Shown here one piece after another: positions 25,516-33,382 of a DNA stretch of 64,000 nt. The notes beneath the pieces were generated by a model. That model worked only from the letters and a program-made list of their open reading frames with translations. It was not told the origin of the DNA and did no database searches. Numbering within the stretch: the first letter of the stretch is position 1; every line of letters starts with the position of its first letter. The DNA lies in assembly GCF_028736215.1 (NCBI RefSeq), contig NZ_CP117883.1, positions 1,612,001 through 1,676,000 of the forward strand, given 5' to 3'. Origin of the DNA: Mucilaginibacter sp. KACC 22773. Lineage in GTDB: Bacteria > Bacteroidota > Bacteroidia > Sphingobacteriales > Sphingobacteriaceae. The translations under genes were made by a program, and so were the position numbers.

Positions 25516-25837
25516 AAATAAAGTTTTATTAGAAAAATTGGGTTAAAAGTATGATTAACTTATTGTAAAAAAAACACTTTGTAACCTAAATCATAAAAAT
25601 TGCCATTTTTATGCTAATTACACTTTCTTTTTACACAAAATCTAACGTTACTGGCTTAAAGTATCATTATCAACAACACATTTTCATTACATCAGGGTAT
25701 TATAATAAATGTAAAATCAACATGTAATTGAGGATTAGGCCATTGCGGTCATTTTTTTTGCAATTGTACGTAATGTTAAATTATTTAGCAACATCTATCA
25801 ATAATACTTGTATATAATTACACTAAGCCGGTAACGT
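25516..25837 (-). promoter_or_regulatory. Upstream region of the sugar kinase with hairpin and GTGTAA half-sites
   Basis: CATAAAAAT (25592-25600) and ATTTTTATG (25605-25613) form a perfect 9-bp inverted repeat around TGCC, 77 bp from the start. TTACAC half-sites lie at 25618-25623 and 25631-25636, 13 bp apart. No gene is seen in the rest of this AT-rich stretch. Confidence 0.5.
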
Positions 25838-26773
25838 TTACATGAACGACAATGAATTATTTGCCGGAATATGTACCGATTTAATTGCCGCAAAATGCTG
25901 TTTTAACCAACCCGCCATAAACTCCGATCCGGGTTCTTCACTGGCGATATGGCCTAATACAATCAGCGATAAGTTATCCCCCTTTGCCTGCGCGTCGCGC
26001 ACGTATTCGGCAGTTTCCCATTCCTGTATTTCGCCAACAATTAACACATCGGGTTTTACTTTGCCGGCTTCGGTTATGTGCCTTTTACCGCCCGCGGCGC
26101 CGGGTAAAAACAATACCTTTTGGCAGTTTTGCGCCGGGTTGCCAATGTAGCGCACTTTATTAATGGATAGTTTGTTTTTCAGGTATTCAATTAAAGCAGC
26201 TAAGTTGGTAGGCGGAAGCACCAGCACATTGCCCAGGTCGGGCCGGTAATAGGCCGCCCAGCTTAATTGGGTTAGTACGCCCATGCCTACGCCGTCGGGC
26301 TTAAGGCTATGAATATAGTCGTGGTTACGCCATACGGCAATGTTGTTATCTTTAAGTAGTTTGGCTTTATATTGGTATACATCATCATTGGCCAGCCAGT
26401 CGGTTTCGTCGGCATGGTTATAAAAAGTGGGCTCATGGGCTATAATAAAGTTGGCATTTAAGGCTATAGCCCGTTTTATCACATCAATAGTGGCAAACAT
26501 GGTAGTAACAATGCCCGTAACTTTAATATCCAGATTGCCCGATTTAAGCGTATCTACCGTTTTAGGAAAAGGTGCCCCGGCTATCTGGCTGATGAATTTA
26601 TCGATAATCTGCCCGACTGTTACATCCTCTTTAACCTCAAAAAAATTGGCAGCCCGGCCCACAAATGGAGCGCTCAGCAATGCCGAGGCGGCGGCCACTT
26701 TGCCAACATTAAAAATAAATTTACGGCGGGTATAATCCTTATTTAAGGAAAAAAGTTTTTTTGTTGTATTCAT
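25838..26773 (-). CDS. Nif3-like dinuclear-metal protein with a Tat-type signal
   Basis: A 311-residue protein. Residues about 15-40 read as a twin-arginine signal: TRRKFIFNVGKVAAASALLS followed by APFVGRAAN. The mature part matches the Nif3/YbgI family: IIAHEPTFYNHADE (His ligands), WRNHDYIHS and a later LGHIASEEPGSEF with the His/Glu pair of the dimetal site. Most Nif3 proteins are cytosolic with an uncertain hydrolase role, so export is unusual. The ATG at 26773 is chosen because an upstream ATG at 26818 would add 15 residues before the signal. The gene stands alone on this strand. Confidence 0.85.
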   Translation of the reverse strand: MNTTKKLFSLNKDYTRRKFIFNVGKVAAASALLSAPFVGRAANFFEVKEDVTVGQIIDKFISQIAGAPFPKTVDTLKSGNLDIKVTGIVTTMFATIDVIKRAIALNANFIIAHEPTFYNHADETDWLANDDVYQYKAKLLKDNNIAVWRNHDYIHSLKPDGVGMGVLTQLSWAAYYRPDLGNVLVLPPTNLAALIEYLKNKLSINKVRYIGNPAQNCQKVLFLPGAAGGKRHITEAGKVKPDVLIVGEIQEWETAEYVRDAQAKGDNLSLIVLGHIASEEPGSEFMAGWLKQHFAAIKSVHIPANNSLSFM

Positions 26774-26877
26774 GATAGTTGAATGGTGATTGATCAAATA
26801 TATAGAATAGGCGCGCAAATAAGTAAGGTGCCTGGTTTACATTCCAAGATTCATGTTATCTTCGTGAAAGAACATCT

Positions 26878-27069
26878 ATGAACAGAAATACAATCGAAAT
26901 ACTGCCTGGCTGGTTGCTAACTTATGAAGAAGTATCTAATGGCGTTTTTAGATTTTTGGCTTCAGATAGATCTGGAAGACAGGTTGGAACGACAGATACT
27001 GAGTTTGAACGCGGGCTTAATACCTGCAAGGAATACGCGCTTGATATTGAAAAACAACTTAAGGCATAG
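26878..27069 (+). CDS. Hypothetical protein, 63 aa
   Basis: A short cytoplasmic protein starting MNRNTIEILPGWLLTYEEVS, with mixed polar composition and a C-terminal helix ending KQLKA. No signal, membrane helix or known motif was recognised. It starts 105 bp from the divergent Nif3-like gene, with a TATCTTCG -7-like word 11 nt before the ATG. It is followed 8 bp later by the DUF4184 gene, so the two may share a transcript. The coding call rests on its position, ATG start and sensible composition. Confidence 0.6.
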   Translation: MNRNTIEILPGWLLTYEEVSNGVFRFLASDRSGRQVGTTDTEFERGLNTCKEYALDIEKQLKA

Positions 27070-27077
27070 CTAAACAT

Positions 27078-27815
27078 ATGCCCTTCACCTTCGCCCACCC
27101 CGCCATCATTTTACCTCTAAAACATCTGCCTAAACGATGGTACTCAATAACCGGTTTAATAATTGGCAGCATGACACCCGATTTTGAATATTTTATCAGG
27201 ATGCGGGTAAAGGCTATTTACGGACATTCGGTGGTCGGGTTATTTTATTTTGATTTGCCCCTCGGCTTATTGCTAACATTCATTTACTTGTTTGTGGTAA
27301 AAGATAAATTGATTGATCATCTGCCTATTCAACTGAATAGCCGGTTTTTGGCATATAAAAAGAAGCTGTTAAAAATATCCTTTGCTACCGTGTTTATAAT
27401 AGGGTTATCGGTTATAGCCGGCGCTGCTTCCCATATTTTATGGGATAGTTTTACCCATTCTTCCGGCTATTTTGTAAGGCTTTTTCCATTCCTTTCCGCA
27501 GTGGTTGTTCAATTGGGCCGACAACCTATTTACTGTTATTCATTACTACAACATGGCAGTACACTTGCAGGGCTCGCGTTCATTGGGTACACAATATGGG
27601 GGTTGCCAAAAAGTGCTGTTACCAGTGCGGGCAATGTGTTTAAATACTGGCTCATCGTATTTTTAACATCGGTATTTACAGTAATTGTAAGGCTATCATT
27701 TAAAAGCCACGATTCGTATTTGTTTGGTAATTTATTGGTAACAGCTATCGCAGGAGGCCTAATTGGATTAGTTATAGCGTCGGCTTTTGATTCGGGCCTA
27801 CAAAAAAAACTGTAA
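27078..27815 (+). CDS. DUF4184 family membrane protein, 245 aa
   Basis: The N-terminus MPFTFAHPAIILPLKHLPKR and the following GLIIGSMTPDFEYFIRM are characteristic of DUF4184. About six hydrophobic segments follow, at roughly 50-75, 95-120, 150-170, 190-210 and 215-240. The family resembles the metal-dependent YdjM-like membrane hydrolases; the histidines in TFAHP and in SHILWDSFTHSSGYFV (about 119-134) are the likely polar site residues. No biological role is known for this family to my knowledge. It is probably co-transcribed with the small gene just upstream. Confidence 0.87.
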   Translation: MPFTFAHPAIILPLKHLPKRWYSITGLIIGSMTPDFEYFIRMRVKAIYGHSVVGLFYFDLPLGLLLTFIYLFVVKDKLIDHLPIQLNSRFLAYKKKLLKISFATVFIIGLSVIAGAASHILWDSFTHSSGYFVRLFPFLSAVVVQLGRQPIYCYSLLQHGSTLAGLAFIGYTIWGLPKSAVTSAGNVFKYWLIVFLTSVFTVIVRLSFKSHDSYLFGNLLVTAIAGGLIGLVIASAFDSGLQKKL

Positions 27816-27860
27816 TATTTCTGTTAATTTTAGCATTGTGCCCAAATTTAAGCCTCCGGA

Positions 27861-27892
27861 TTTGCAACATATACTTAAGAATTCTATATTTG
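27861..27892 (+). promoter_or_regulatory. Consensus Bacteroidota promoter upstream of candidate sRNA
   Basis: TTTG at 27861-27864 and TATATTTG at 27885-27892 are 20 nt apart, an excellent match to TTTG/TAnnTTTG. The predicted start is near 27898. There is no downstream reading frame before the terminator. Confidence 0.7.
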
Positions 27893-27897
27893 CTACC

Positions 27898-27981
27898 TCA
27901 TAAGGTAAGTGTTTCACACTTATTAATTGTGATAAGGTTTAGGTTTAAAGCCCCAAGCAGCGAGTGCAAGGGGCTTTTATT
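27898..27981 (+). ncRNA. Candidate small RNA, about 84 nt, hairpin-rich
   Basis: Between a consensus promoter and a clear terminator lies a short stretch without coding potential. TAAGTGT (27906-27912) pairs perfectly with ACACTTA (27916-27922) around TTC. A terminator stem follows: AAAGCCCC (27947-27954) with GGGGCTTT (27970-27977) and a TTTTATTTTG tail. It lies 80 bp after the DUF4184 stop, so it could alternatively be a terminator for that gene combined with a chance promoter, or an attenuator for the small gene at 28122. It matches no RNA family I recognise. Confidence 0.5.
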
Positions 27982-28121
27982 TTGCCTTGTTTTTTCTGCC
28001 GGTAATTATTCCCCCTTTAATTTTTCGGACTAATCCGCAATAATTTCATTTCAACTTCGATTTTAAAAAAAGTATAACCTTTACAATTCGTTTGCGTAAT
28101 AATTATAAAATACTAATTAAG

Positions 28122-28313
28122 ATGGACTTTGTAATTACCTTTGGAGCAATATTGCTCTCGCTTTGTTTGTTGCTGATGATAGGTGTGCTATTTGCCGGAG
28201 TTTTAAAATACATTAAAAAACAATATCATCCCAACCCGAAATTCTCTGATTATGTAAACGTGGATTCCGCCGAATACGCTTATAAAAGAATCGAAAAAAG
28301 GACAGTTCGTTAA
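28122..28313 (+). CDS. Small single-span membrane protein, 63 aa
   Basis: Starting at the ATG at 28122 (preferred over a TTG at 28092), the protein has one membrane helix at about 2-27 (FVITFGAILLSLCLLLMIGV then LFAGVLKYI). A basic cytoplasmic tail KKQYHPNPKFSDYVNVDSAE follows. No family was recognised. The tail has the look of small Bacteroidota inner-membrane proteins of unknown role. It lies 106 bp before the tRNA-Arg gene on the same strand and 140 bp after the candidate small RNA. Confidence 0.6.
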   Translation: MDFVITFGAILLSLCLLLMIGVLFAGVLKYIKKQYHPNPKFSDYVNVDSAEYAYKRIEKRTVR

Positions 28314-28325
28314 TCAAATCACAAA

Positions 28326-28354
28326 TTTGTGATTGATAATTCAGCATAATTTTG
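28326..28354 (+). promoter_or_regulatory. Likely promoter of tRNA-Arg
   Basis: TTTG at 28326-28329 and TAATTTTG at 28347-28354 are 17 nt apart, slightly short of the usual spacing. The tRNA begins 65 nt downstream. Confidence 0.45.
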
Positions 28355-28419
28355 CATATTTGCACCGCGAAAAACACGATGGCATGATACATTGCCATAA
28401 AGTCGTTGATTTTACAGAT

Positions 28420-28493
28420 GGTCCTATAGCTCAGCTGGATAGAGCAACAGATTTCTAATCTGTAGGTCTTTGGTTCGAATCCAAATGGGATCA
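28420..28493 (+). tRNA. tRNA-Arg (TCT anticodon)
   Basis: A 74-nt cloverleaf. The acceptor stem GGTCCTA pairs with TGGGATC (two G-T wobbles), followed by discriminator A. The D-arm is GCTC...GAGC, the anticodon stem ACAGA/TCTGT encloses TTTCTAA with anticodon TCT, and the T-arm TTTGG/CCAAA encloses TTCGAAT. It reads AGA codons. CCA is not encoded, since CAG follows the discriminator. Confidence 0.96.
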
Positions 28494-28500
28494 CAGATAA

Positions 28501-28530
28501 GCCTCTCTAAACAAACGGAGAGGCTTTTTC
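28501..28530 (+). terminator. Terminator after tRNA-Arg
   Basis: GCCTCTC (28501-28507) pairs with GAGAGGC (28518-28524) around TAAACAAACG, followed by TTTTT. It lies 8 nt downstream of the tRNA and also faces the convergent kinase gene. Confidence 0.9.
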
Positions 28531-28563
28531 TATTTTAAAGCAGTCAATCTGATCAATTCGCTA

Positions 28564-31284
28564 TCACGAAATTAAATCAGTATCCAATACGGGCATTTCT
28601 ATTGTAAATTTTGTGCCTTTGCCCGGGGTGCTTTGCACACTAATGCGCCCACCGAGGCTTTCAACCTGTGTTTTTACCATAAAAAGCCCCATTCCCTTGC
28701 CCTCGGTATGCCTGTCAAATCTTTTGTACAGGCCAAATATTTGATGGCCGTGTTTTTCAAGATCAATCCCCTTGCCATTGTCTTCAAAAGTTAGCGTTAC
28801 TATATTTTTTGTACGCACACTTCGTATGGTAATAACAGGGTCATGACCTTCCCGCCTGTATTTAATGCCATTGGTTATTAAATTCAAAAATATGTTGTGT
28901 AAAAAACTTTTTTGGCTCCATAATTTATCAATTCCGCTAAAATTGTTTTTTATGGTAACCCTATTTGGGGCTATTATACCGCAGATATCTTCCCGGATGT
29001 CTTCGATAACCGAAGCAAATGATACCCATTCAAATTTGTCGTTAGCCCGCCTGGTAACCTGCAGTATCTGATTCAAATCAATAACAACCTTATCCAGGTT
29101 ATTTGCCGAGACCGAGAGGGCATGTAGCGGGCCTTTTATATCGTCGATGTCGGGCTCGGCGGCGCTTAATATATTTGACAGCCCCATGATGTTTGCCACC
29201 GGCGCCCTTAAATTATGTGAAACAATATAAGCATATTCTTCCAGGTCTTTATTGCGCTGTACAAGGTCTGCTGTTATCTTGCTGCGCTCTTTCTCATACT
29301 GCTTCTTAGCGGTAATGTTTTTAAAAGTAAGCACCACGCCCACGTTGTCGCCTTTTTCGCCTACAACGCCTATCCATTTTACATCAAACCATTCCATCGA
29401 GCCATCTTTCATACTATAAAATGCCTCGTAGGTAACTATTTCGTTGTTTTTAATAACACGCCCTATGCTCTCCTCAATAAGAGCCCTGCGCTCTTCAGGT
29501 AAAAAGGCCGGGCCTTCGCTCCCAACCTTTAACTTTTTACCAAAATGTTTTATGGCAAGGTTTTGTGCGTTGGTGTTGAACGATGCTATTTTAAGCTTAG
29601 TATCCAGTAACACAATCGAAAGATCGGTGTTTTCAAATATCGACCGAAGGTTAGCTTCTGACTTTATCAATGATTGTTCGGCAGTTTTTTGATCAGTGAT
29701 ATCAATATGCATTACAATTGCATTTTTACTGCTTTTGTCTTGTAACGGCGCTACCAGGAGCTTAAACCAATGCCTTTTGCCTGTCAAATCTTCGTAGTGT
29801 TCCAGTCCAAACTCTTTTGCCTCACCCAATAAAACGTTTTTTATGCCCCGGGCTGCTTTATCTATATAAACACTATCAAAACCTATCGCTTTTTCACAAA
29901 TAGCCAAATAGCTATATCCTACACCATCGTCGGTAATATCGAGCTTATTTTCAAGTATGAATTTTTTCCATGAATCATTTACTGCAATGATTTTACCTTC
30001 TTCATTAAGCAAAGCAATTAAAGGTGGCAACGCATTCAATATTGCCGACTGCATTTGCTGGGCTTTCTTTAGCTCTTCCTGCTTTTCCAATACCTGCTGT
30101 TCGGCCTTTTTCTGTTCGCTTATATCTTTAATAAAAACAGACAGGCCTGCTTCCGACGGATAAATAGTATCTTCATACCAAAGGCTTAACGGTGCGTAAT
30201 AATCTTCGCTTCGTACAAATTTTTGTTCATTAAAAGCTTTGTGAAAAGCTTTATACGTTTCGGAACCCACCGATTGGGGAAACACATCCCACACACATTT
30301 GCCAATGAGCAATTCGGCCGGGAGGCCAACTGACTCGCAGAATTTTTTATTTACATAAATGTAGCAGAAGTTACTATCCAGTGAAATAAACCCGTCTGTA
30401 ATGCGGTCCAAAAAAAGGTCAATCTGTTCGGTTCTTTTTCTTAATAAATTTTCTGCATTCTTTCTTTCGCTAACATCCCTGTAATTGCAAACAATGGCAT
30501 TAACGTCGGCATCATAAAGCATGTTGGTATAAATGGTTTCTGCCCAAATATAATGTCCTTGTTTATGCATGGCACGTATGGTTGCAAGCACAGACGAGCC
30601 GGGTTTTAACAATATTTCCTGCAGTGTTTTTTCAATAACAGGTATGTCGTCCGGATGAATCAAGGCGATGAAATCACGTTCGCGCCTTTCTTCTTCACTC
30701 CAGCCACTTATGCGTTCGGTTGAATGGCTTCTGTAAAATACTTTAAACTTGCTATCCATTAGGGCAATGCCATCATGACTATTCTCAATAAGTTTCTGGA
30801 AATTTAGTTGAGGTATTGCTTTTTTTTCGTGCTTACTTTTTGCTGTATTTACGTTGGCTATACTTAACTGGTCGCTTTTATCCTTCTGGTTTATAGCCCT
30901 CGTGAACTTAGCAAACCCCAAAAGCTTTTTATCGTCATCATATATCGGGGTGAAAATAACATTGGCCCAAAACCGCACCCCATTCTTTTTTATCTGCCAG
31001 CCTTCGCTTTCATGCTTTCCGTTCATCAGCGCCTTTTTCAGGTGGTTTTGCGGTTTGTTTTTCAGTACATCTTCGGAGGGGTAGAATATGGAAATATTTT
31101 TTTCCAATATTTCTTTTTGGGTATAACCTTTAAGACGTTTTGCTCCTTCATTCCAGGTGAGGATATAGCCATCAGGATCCGTCATGAATATGGCGCATTC
31201 ATCTACATTTGATACAAACAGATCGAAAAGCGTATTGCCGATTTGATTCGTCAATTTTAAATTGGTTGTGTCTTTACCGGGCAT
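28564..31284 (-). CDS. Sensor histidine kinase with five PAS domains, 906 aa
   Basis: No membrane helix is seen. Five PAS-like domains lie in tandem at about 20-140, 160-285, 290-395, 410-535 and 545-665; several end in the usual D(I/V)(T/S)E/DQK linker. The dimerisation domain has the H-box YIVSHNLRAPVANIMG near 685-700. The ATPase domain has NLITNGIKYR, DNGKGIDLEKHG and GKGMGLFMVKTQVESLGG, ending near 900. This HNLRAPV form is common in Bacteroidota PAS kinases. It is convergent with the tRNA and divergent from the receiver-kinase at 31800. No dedicated response regulator is attached, but two single receivers lie 4-5 kb away. Confidence 0.92.
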   Translation of the reverse strand: MPGKDTTNLKLTNQIGNTLFDLFVSNVDECAIFMTDPDGYILTWNEGAKRLKGYTQKEILEKNISIFYPSEDVLKNKPQNHLKKALMNGKHESEGWQIKKNGVRFWANVIFTPIYDDDKKLLGFAKFTRAINQKDKSDQLSIANVNTAKSKHEKKAIPQLNFQKLIENSHDGIALMDSKFKVFYRSHSTERISGWSEEERRERDFIALIHPDDIPVIEKTLQEILLKPGSSVLATIRAMHKQGHYIWAETIYTNMLYDADVNAIVCNYRDVSERKNAENLLRKRTEQIDLFLDRITDGFISLDSNFCYIYVNKKFCESVGLPAELLIGKCVWDVFPQSVGSETYKAFHKAFNEQKFVRSEDYYAPLSLWYEDTIYPSEAGLSVFIKDISEQKKAEQQVLEKQEELKKAQQMQSAILNALPPLIALLNEEGKIIAVNDSWKKFILENKLDITDDGVGYSYLAICEKAIGFDSVYIDKAARGIKNVLLGEAKEFGLEHYEDLTGKRHWFKLLVAPLQDKSSKNAIVMHIDITDQKTAEQSLIKSEANLRSIFENTDLSIVLLDTKLKIASFNTNAQNLAIKHFGKKLKVGSEGPAFLPEERRALIEESIGRVIKNNEIVTYEAFYSMKDGSMEWFDVKWIGVVGEKGDNVGVVLTFKNITAKKQYEKERSKITADLVQRNKDLEEYAYIVSHNLRAPVANIMGLSNILSAAEPDIDDIKGPLHALSVSANNLDKVVIDLNQILQVTRRANDKFEWVSFASVIEDIREDICGIIAPNRVTIKNNFSGIDKLWSQKSFLHNIFLNLITNGIKYRREGHDPVITIRSVRTKNIVTLTFEDNGKGIDLEKHGHQIFGLYKRFDRHTEGKGMGLFMVKTQVESLGGRISVQSTPGKGTKFTIEMPVLDTDLIS

Positions 31285-31799
31285 TTTATTTATTAATTAA
31301 TCATAACCTGCGTTATGATCTGTTGATCCGGGACAAGTATATGATAAATTGTTACAGCGGGTTACAATCGACTTAAATATAGAAAGATACAAAATTGAAA
31401 CGTACAAGAAATCAATTTGCTATACGGCGAATACATTATGTGAGTTTCATTTTTTGAAAATACATTTAATTATTACCGTACTCAAAAAATAGTTTATTTA
31501 ACCTTACCTGTTTGGGGTAGCCTTATATTATAAATTAAGTATCGATGTCAACAAGGTTTTTTCGCGAGACGCCAGGTGATTTGCTCTTTTTTCTAATCCC
31601 CTGGCGTTTTTGCACGAAATCAGGATTTTAATATTATCCCTGATTTAAAGATATTGCAGGTATTATAACACGTTTTTTATGCAATAAAGCCCCTTTTAAT
31701 ATATATTCCGGCAGTTTTCATAATTCAACAACCTAATCCAAATTCTACCGTAAAAGCCTATAATTGAAACCACCTAAGTTAAATTAATTTTAAAGAATT
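31285..31799. other. Long AT-rich divergent intergenic region with a terminator-like hairpin
   Basis: No gene is seen between two divergent kinase genes. ACGCCAGG (31569-31576) pairs with CCTGGCGT (31600-31607), followed by TTTT, a terminator-like structure in a place where neither flanking gene ends. It could end a short unannotated plus-strand transcript; no consensus promoter was found for one. Confidence 0.5.
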
Positions 31800-33362
31800 A
31801 TGAACAAGCCTAATACCGCTGTATTGGTCATTGACGATGAAGAATTAGTCCGCGATAATATCGAGGATATATTGATGCCGAATTATAATGATGAGGAACA
31901 GGAAAATATCGATCAGGCATTTAATATTCTTTTTGATGTTCCAAAGCCGTTATTAGGAACGCGCGCCCGGGGCATTCCGGAGTTTACCGTTGCAAAAGCT
32001 TCCAATGGTATGGAAGGGGCCAGGATGGTAAAAAAAGCTGTTGAAAACGGCACACCATACGCCGTTATATTTTTGGATATGCGGATGCCGGGGTGGAGTG
32101 GCCTGGAAACTGCCATGGAAATCCGGAAATATGATGTGAAAGCCGAAATTATTTTTATTACTGCTTTCAGCGACCGGTCTATTGATGAAATTGTTGAACA
32201 GGCCGGGCAAAACGTTGGCTACCATTGTAAACCTTACGCCCCCGAAGAGATTATTCAGCTGGCTACAAAAGCGGTAACCGATTATAATAAATTAAGGAAC
32301 CTTGAAAAACTGATAGAATCTATTTCTTCTATCGGCTTAAATAAAATGCAGCTGACATCGTTGCTGAAAAATATTCTTGACCAGCTGGCAGGCTCGTTAG
32401 ATACCGACCTGGCTTTGATAGGTAAACTGGATGACGATTTTGCTTACGAAAAAATAATTTCTATAGGCGCGATAGAGGAAAGAATAAATCTTCAGGAGCT
32501 GATTGCACGTGTTAAAAGTATACAGATAGAAAAGGATGAAGTAATACAGGTAGATGAGCTTGTGCTTGCCCGCCTTGATACTTATTCGGTATTCGCGGTG
32601 CTTAAAAAACAGGAAAGGCTTAAAACCGAAAAAATGTATATGTTAAAGCTTTTTGTGCAAAACGCCGCCCAGGCTATCAGGAATGCCGAATTAAATGAGA
32701 AGCTGATACAAAAAGAAAAATTATCCGCCGTTGGGCAGGTAATTGGTATGGTAATGCATGACCTGCGCACGCCTGTTAAAAATATAAAATTGATGACAGA
32801 AATGATGCGCGAGGATGGCCTTGAAAGCGATTTGATCGACCTGATTGATAAATCGGCCGAGCAGGCGTCGTTAATTTTTGATGACTTTTTAGATTTTATA
32901 AAAAACACCCCTGTTAAAAAGATACCTGTTAACATCAACAAAGTTGCATGGGATGCGGTGAAACAGGTAGAGATAAGGGACGGGGCGGCTGATATTATTA
33001 TAAATGTTAACGTACCCGACCCTTTATTTGTAAATGGCGATGAGAGTAAATTACGCAGAACGTTAAGCAACCTGGTAAACAACGCGGTTGATGCGCTTCA
33101 CGATCATAAAACCCCCAACGCCACGCTCAACATCAGTGCCGAAATACAGGACGATTATGTTATTATACGCGTAGCCGATAATGGCCCGGGTATCCCCGAT
33201 GAAATAATGAGTACCCTATTTGAACCCTTTGTTACCCGGCAAAAGAAAAACGGTACCGGTTTGGGGCTTGCCATTGTAAAACAATTCATGACCGCGCATG
33301 GCGGTGATATTACCGTAAAAAACGATCAGGGCGCTGTGTTTTCGATAAGCTTGCCATTATAA
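31800..33362 (+). CDS. Receiver-GAF-like-histidine kinase hybrid, 520 aa
   Basis: An N-terminal receiver domain (about 5-165) starts VLVIDDEELVRDNIEDIL, has the phospho-acceptor in VIFLDMRMPGWSGLE (about 91-105) and the conserved Lys in GYHCKPYAPEE. It carries about 40 extra residues after the first helix (NYNDEEQENIDQAFNILFDV), not seen in ordinary receivers. Residues about 165-300 form a GAF-like domain. The kinase core follows, with H-box GMVMHDLRTPVKNIK, N-box NLVNNAVDAL, DNGPGIPDEI and NGTGLGLAIVKQF. It is followed 20 bp downstream by a PAS kinase, so a phosphorelay within this operon is likely. Confidence 0.9.
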   Translation: MNKPNTAVLVIDDEELVRDNIEDILMPNYNDEEQENIDQAFNILFDVPKPLLGTRARGIPEFTVAKASNGMEGARMVKKAVENGTPYAVIFLDMRMPGWSGLETAMEIRKYDVKAEIIFITAFSDRSIDEIVEQAGQNVGYHCKPYAPEEIIQLATKAVTDYNKLRNLEKLIESISSIGLNKMQLTSLLKNILDQLAGSLDTDLALIGKLDDDFAYEKIISIGAIEERINLQELIARVKSIQIEKDEVIQVDELVLARLDTYSVFAVLKKQERLKTEKMYMLKLFVQNAAQAIRNAELNEKLIQKEKLSAVGQVIGMVMHDLRTPVKNIKLMTEMMREDGLESDLIDLIDKSAEQASLIFDDFLDFIKNTPVKKIPVNINKVAWDAVKQVEIRDGAADIIINVNVPDPLFVNGDESKLRRTLSNLVNNAVDALHDHKTPNATLNISAEIQDDYVIIRVADNGPGIPDEIMSTLFEPFVTRQKKNGTGLGLAIVKQFMTAHGGDITVKNDQGAVFSISLPL

Positions 33363-33382
33363 CACTATAACGATATACTAAG

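Noticed and set aside
28420..28500. tRNA-Arg as an integration site for a genomic island
   Set aside because: No second copy of the tRNA 3' end and no integrase gene were seen within the window.
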